Source: Oligoflexales bacterium
GTDB lineage: Bacteria; Bdellovibrionota_B; Oligoflexia; Oligoflexales; CACXFL01
NCBI GenBank assembly: GCA_028282865.1
Contig: JANQHA010000096.1
Location: 1-7,794, forward strand
Direction: 5' to 3'
DNA: 7,794 nucleotides
Shown here: positions 5,670 through 7,794 of the stretch, piece after piece
Layout: the number at the start of each line of letters is the position of its first letter
How positions within the stretch are numbered: position 1 is the stretch's first letter
Translations under genes and position numbers: made by a program
Notes under the pieces: model-generated
Databases searched by the model: none
What the model was told of the DNA's origin: nothing
Seen by the model: only the letters and a program-made list of their open reading frames with translations

Positions 5670-5819
5670 TTAAAAGATTGTGGCAACTATAAACTGTTGA
5701 TTTTTCTCATCGATCGCAGTTTGTGAATCCCCTGCCTCGACATCCTGTAATTCTGATCTATGAACAGATTTGCATGACACGCAAGCGATGGCTAAAACAA
5801 AAGTGACCCAAAAACGCAT
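5670..5819 (-). CDS. Short probable lipoprotein of 49 residues
   Basis: A short gene with strong context support. The protein begins MRFWVTFVLAIACVSCKS, a hydrophobic signal ending in two possible lipidation cysteines: Cys13 (lipobox L-A-I-A-C) or Cys16 (C-V-S-C). About 33 polar residues follow (SVHRSELQDVEAGDSQTAID and on to QQFIVATIF), with no further cysteine. The ATG at 5819 has AAGGA 7 nt upstream, and a good sigma70-type promoter lies about 30 bp before it (5856-5884), so transcription and translation signals are both in place. The gene ends in TAA 11 bp before the 100-residue secreted protein gene, whose SD overlaps this stop. Function unknown; small lipoproteins paired with a secreted partner can be entericidin-like or anchoring proteins, but nothing in the residues shows this. 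The product being real is inferred from signals rather than homology. Confidence 0.7.
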   Translation of the reverse strand: MRFWVTFVLAIACVSCKSVHRSELQDVEAGDSQTAIDEKNQQFIVATIF

Positions 5820-5855
5820 AGGACTTTCCTTGATTGGAAATAATTTATTAGGTCG

Positions 5856-5884
5856 ATTATCTCAGGATTCTTTAACTTTATCAA
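5856..5884 (-). promoter_or_regulatory. Sigma70-type promoter of the small exported protein pair
   Basis: On the minus strand TTGATA (-35, 5884-5879) and GATAAT (-10, 5861-5856) are separated by exactly 17 bp; each hexamer matches the consensus at 5 of 6 positions. A start of transcription near 5849 would give a leader of about 30 nt carrying the AAGGA site and the ATG at 5819. It lies in the 119-bp gap after nadA, so the two small genes probably have their own transcript. Confidence 0.7.
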
Positions 5885-5938
5885 GTTTGGGGCTATAGCG
5901 GGAATTTTGTACTTCATTTGGCAGTTTTAGCCCGGAAA

Positions 5939-6997
5939 TTAAGGCTGGTACTCCAGCATACGGGTAAGAGAAGATCTAGCTCTGTCAGCTATTTCTTTTG
6001 GAACATCTACTTTGTATTGGTCATAAAGCAGCGCGTCTCTTGTTTGCTCCAATGTGATCTGAGCCATGTATGGGCATCGGTGGCTACAGAGTCTGAGCAG
6101 GTTTCTATTTTTATTTTCAGCGGCTATGTTATCTCCCATAGAGCACTCGGTCAGTAGCAAGTAACTCTCAGCATCTTTTTCTTTTACATAATTAATCATC
6201 TTTGATGTGCTGCCTGAAAAATCCGAGGCAGCGACGACATCTGGAGGACACTCCGGGTGCGCCAACACGACTACCTCGGGGTGCTGCTCTCTAATTGCTT
6301 CGATATCCGATACTTTGAATAGGTCGTGAACCTCGCATTTCCCGTGCCAGCCAATAATCTCGTTTTTAGTATTTGAGTCTTCGGGTTGCTGGTCGAACTT
6401 ACTAGGAAATATAATCGTTTTACCTGTCTCTCGAGCAATATTTTTTGCTAAGTACTCGTCTGGTAAAAAAATGATTTGATCAGAATCCAAAGATTCAATG
6501 ATCATTGAAGCGTTACCTGAGGTGCAGCAAATGTCTGTTTCGGCTTTAACGTCTGCATAAGTATTTACGTAACTTACAACCGGAACCCCAGGATATTGCT
6601 TTCGCAATTTACGGACGTCCTCCGCGGTTATCGAAGATGCCAAAGAGCAGCCAGCTTTTTGAGAGGGGATTAGCACTGTTTTTTCTGGGCTTAAAATTTT
6701 AGCCGTCTCAGCCATGAATTCGACGCCACAAAAAACGATCAATGGTTTGTCTGTTTCCGCCCCCAGTCGAGCTAGCTCGAGAGAATCACCGGTGTGGTCG
6801 GTGATACTATGATAAAGTGCCGGTTCCATATAATTGTGACCTAGGATTAGGGCATTTTTCTTAGCTTTTAGCTGCAAGATCTCGTGAATTAAATCAGCTT
6901 TAAATGGAATCTCTACCTCTGGTATCAGATCCTGTAGCTGGCTATGCAAGAAGTCATTAACAGTGTTGATCGAATCATGGTGGGTTAACACCGACAT
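5939..6997 (-). CDS. nadA: Quinolinate synthase A
   Basis: NadA condenses iminoaspartate (made by NadB or aspartate dehydrogenase) with dihydroxyacetone phosphate to quinolinate, the precursor of NAD, in the cytoplasm, using an oxygen-sensitive [4Fe-4S] cluster. The family signatures are all visible (numbering from the first ATG at 7000): GHNYMEP (54-60), GDSLELARLGAET (71-83), CGVEFMAETAKILSP (91-105), SYVNTYADVKA (143-153), HPECPPDVV (248-256) and SGSTS (262-266). The three cluster ligands, placed by alignment in mind with E. coli and B. subtilis NadA, are Cys118 (KAGCSLA), Cys222 (GKCEVHD) and Cys309 (CPYMAQI). The 104-residue gap between the first two matches the longer B. subtilis type rather than the E. 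coli type. Two ATG codons stand in tandem; the second (6997) is chosen because AAAGGA is 6 nt before it, against 3 nt for the first. It follows a methyltransferase gene after 14 bp, probably on one transcript. nadB and nadC are not in the window. Confidence 0.97.
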   Translation of the reverse strand: MSVLTHHDSINTVNDFLHSQLQDLIPEVEIPFKADLIHEILQLKAKKNALILGHNYMEPALYHSITDHTGDSLELARLGAETDKPLIVFCGVEFMAETAKILSPEKTVLIPSQKAGCSLASSITAEDVRKLRKQYPGVPVVSYVNTYADVKAETDICCTSGNASMIIESLDSDQIIFLPDEYLAKNIARETGKTIIFPSKFDQQPEDSNTKNEIIGWHGKCEVHDLFKVSDIEAIREQHPEVVVLAHPECPPDVVAASDFSGSTSKMINYVKEKDAESYLLLTECSMGDNIAAENKNRNLLRLCSHRCPYMAQITLEQTRDALLYDQYKVDVPKEIADRARSSLTRMLEYQP

Positions 6998-7003
6998 CAT
7001 GTA

Positions 7004-7009
7004 TCCTTT
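7004..7009 (-). promoter_or_regulatory. Ribosome binding site of nadA, favouring the second ATG
   Basis: AAAGGA on the minus strand lies 6 nt before the ATG at 6997 and only 3 nt before the ATG at 7000. The usual spacing favours 6997, giving a 352-residue protein beginning MSVLTHH. Confidence 0.55.
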
Positions 7010-7011
7010 AG

Positions 7012-7659
7012 TTAACTATTTCTGCCGCCAAGCCGCACCATTTCGAAGATACAATCTACGTGATCGTTAGCTAGCTTGATAGGAGTTAGCTCGCGGCCGA
7101 TAGGTTTTAGCGCTTCTTGGTACTCATCTAGAGGCCTAGAAACCATGTGACTAAGAATATTACGGGGTTGATTTAAAATCCTTTCGATAATGATAATATT
7201 GCCATCGTCCTTACATAATTCTGACATCTGCTTCAAAATGCCTATCCAGTTTTGGTCTTCGATGATGTGTACCAATACGTCTGAACAGAATACCACGTCA
7301 AACTTCTCCGATAGACTCAGATCAATAATAGAGCTAGCGATAAATGTTCCTGCTGGGCATCTACGCTGAGCCTCATCGACCGCATCTTGTGAGATATCTA
7401 TTCCGGTGTAAGAGGCGCCTAAGTCTACAAATGTCGAAGCTAGCATCCCTATGCCACAGCCTAGTTCTAAAACGCTTTTTCCAGCTAAATCTTGGCCAAC
7501 TACTTGCTGAACTGCCTGCTTAATTCGCCTTTTTTTGGCTTCGTACCCCTTTAGGTTGGTTTCGATGTCGTTGCCTATATTGCCGACGGACCTGATATCA
7601 CCCTTGAAGTTAATATGCCTTTCAATCCAGTAATCTTCATTGTCAGTAAAACCTGCCAT
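7012..7659 (-). CDS. Class I SAM-dependent methyltransferase
   Basis: A 215-residue methyltransferase of the Rossmann (class I) type using S-adenosylmethionine; acceptor unknown. Seen are motif I VLELGCGIGML (63-73, Glu65 with the glycine-rich loop), the acidic ribose-binding residue Asp88 at the end of strand 2 (YTGIDIS), a motif II/III region with FDVVFCSDVLVHI (120-132), and a later strand GNIIIIERIL (153-162). An N-terminal 50 residues, rich in charged and aromatic residues (EDYWIERH, KGYEAKKRRIKQAV), precede the fold as a cap. The layout is like methyltransferase type 11/12 (UbiG/COQ3-like) proteins, but the specific substrate cannot be read. There is no signal or membrane segment. The start is ATG with AAAGG 7 nt upstream, within an exact tandem repeat of AGGTAAA (7663-7676). 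nadA follows after 14 bp, so the two are probably co-transcribed; a functional link to NAD synthesis is not evident. Confidence 0.88.
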   Translation of the reverse strand: MAGFTDNEDYWIERHINFKGDIRSVGNIGNDIETNLKGYEAKKRRIKQAVQQVVGQDLAGKSVLELGCGIGMLASTFVDLGASYTGIDISQDAVDEAQRRCPAGTFIASSIIDLSLSEKFDVVFCSDVLVHIIEDQNWIGILKQMSELCKDDGNIIIIERILNQPRNILSHMVSRPLDEYQEALKPIGRELTPIKLANDHVDCIFEMVRLGGRNS

Positions 7660-7702
7660 GTATTTACCTTTTACCTATGAGCTATTAGAAAAGTAGATAT
7701 AT

Positions 7703-7731
7703 AGACTAGGTAATTTCTCGAGATATGGCAA
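7703..7731 (-). promoter_or_regulatory. Weak candidate promoter for the methyltransferase-nadA genes
   Basis: On the minus strand TTGCCA (7731-7726, 5 of 6 to the -35 consensus) and TAGTCT (7708-7703, 3 of 6 to the -10 consensus) are 17 bp apart, giving a leader of about 37 nt to the ATG at 7659. The -10 is poor, and TATATA just downstream could serve instead with a different -35, so this is tentative. Confidence 0.25.
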
Positions 7732-7794
7732 GATTTGTCGCTATCATTCTGTGTGTGTATTGTTGCTTTTTAATTAAATTCCTTTATTTATTAG
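7725..7794 (+). CDS. Possible start of an exported or membrane protein, cut by window edge
   Basis: An ATG at 7725 opens a frame that stays open to the right edge (23 codons): MARFVAIILCVYCCF, then LIKFLYLL. It looks like a signal or membrane segment, and the first three residues match those of the peptidase lipoprotein. Against it, no good SD lies upstream (the nearest AGG is 14 nt away), and AT-rich intergenic DNA easily encodes hydrophobic residues by chance. It would be divergent to the methyltransferase gene. Confidence 0.2.
   Translation, partial: MARFVAIILCVYCCFLIKFLYLL

Noticed and set aside
5890..5935. Possible terminator after nadA (GGGCTA/TAGCCC pair)
   Set aside because: Only 6 bp with a loop of about 30 nt and no following T-run on the minus strand.

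Overview
The window reads as chromosomal DNA of a Gram-negative bacterium of moderate to low GC. Three genes encode lipoproteins or probable lipoproteins, one product carries a Sec-type signal, there is a PilZ domain protein, and most starts have good Shine-Dalgarno (SD) sites. The mix of a lipoprotein M28 peptidase, TTG starts and an acyl-CoA carboxylase pair would suit a Bdellovibrionota/Oligoflexia-like or other deltaproteobacterial-type lineage. That placement is a low-confidence inference; no rRNA or lineage marker is present. I see no mobile element, CRISPR array, tRNA or rRNA.

Left block (1-3374, all minus strand), in transcription order: a PilZ domain protein, a probable lipoprotein of unknown function, the carboxyltransferase (beta) subunit of an acyl-CoA carboxylase of propionyl-CoA carboxylase type, and the first 152 codons of its biotin carboxylase (alpha) partner, which runs off the left edge. 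The last three genes are tightly spaced (gaps of 16 and 9 bp) and all appear to start at TTG. The beta stop codon overlaps the alpha SD, so translational coupling is likely. PilZ is separated from the lipoprotein gene by 98 bp that contain a perfect 9-bp inverted repeat.

Centre (3375-5304): a 226-bp divergent region holds three TTGYAT repeats at exact 10-bp steps, which also form an inverted repeat just upstream of the PilZ SD, and a 95-bp stretch that is over 90% AT. On the other side, on the plus strand, lies a 567-residue lipoprotein. It joins a thioredoxin-like domain (CxxC) through a Pro/Glu linker to a complete M28 zinc peptidase domain and ends in a Cys/His-rich tail. This is the most unusual protein in the window.

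Right block (5356-7659, minus strand): a class I SAM methyltransferase is followed 14 bp later by quinolinate synthase nadA (NAD biosynthesis). Beyond nadA, a clear sigma70-type promoter (TTGATA-17-GATAAT) drives a two-gene unit: a 49-residue probable lipoprotein at 5670-5819, short enough to be missed by length-filtered gene finding, and a 100-residue secreted protein. Their genes are 11 bp apart, with the SD of the second overlapping the stop codon of the first. At the right edge a short hydrophobic reading frame on the plus strand may be the start of another gene, but the support is weak.

Nothing here amounts to a clearly new multi-gene system. The best candidates for new biology are the thioredoxin-M28 lipoprotein fusion, the small exported two-gene unit, and the phased repeat array upstream of the PilZ gene.
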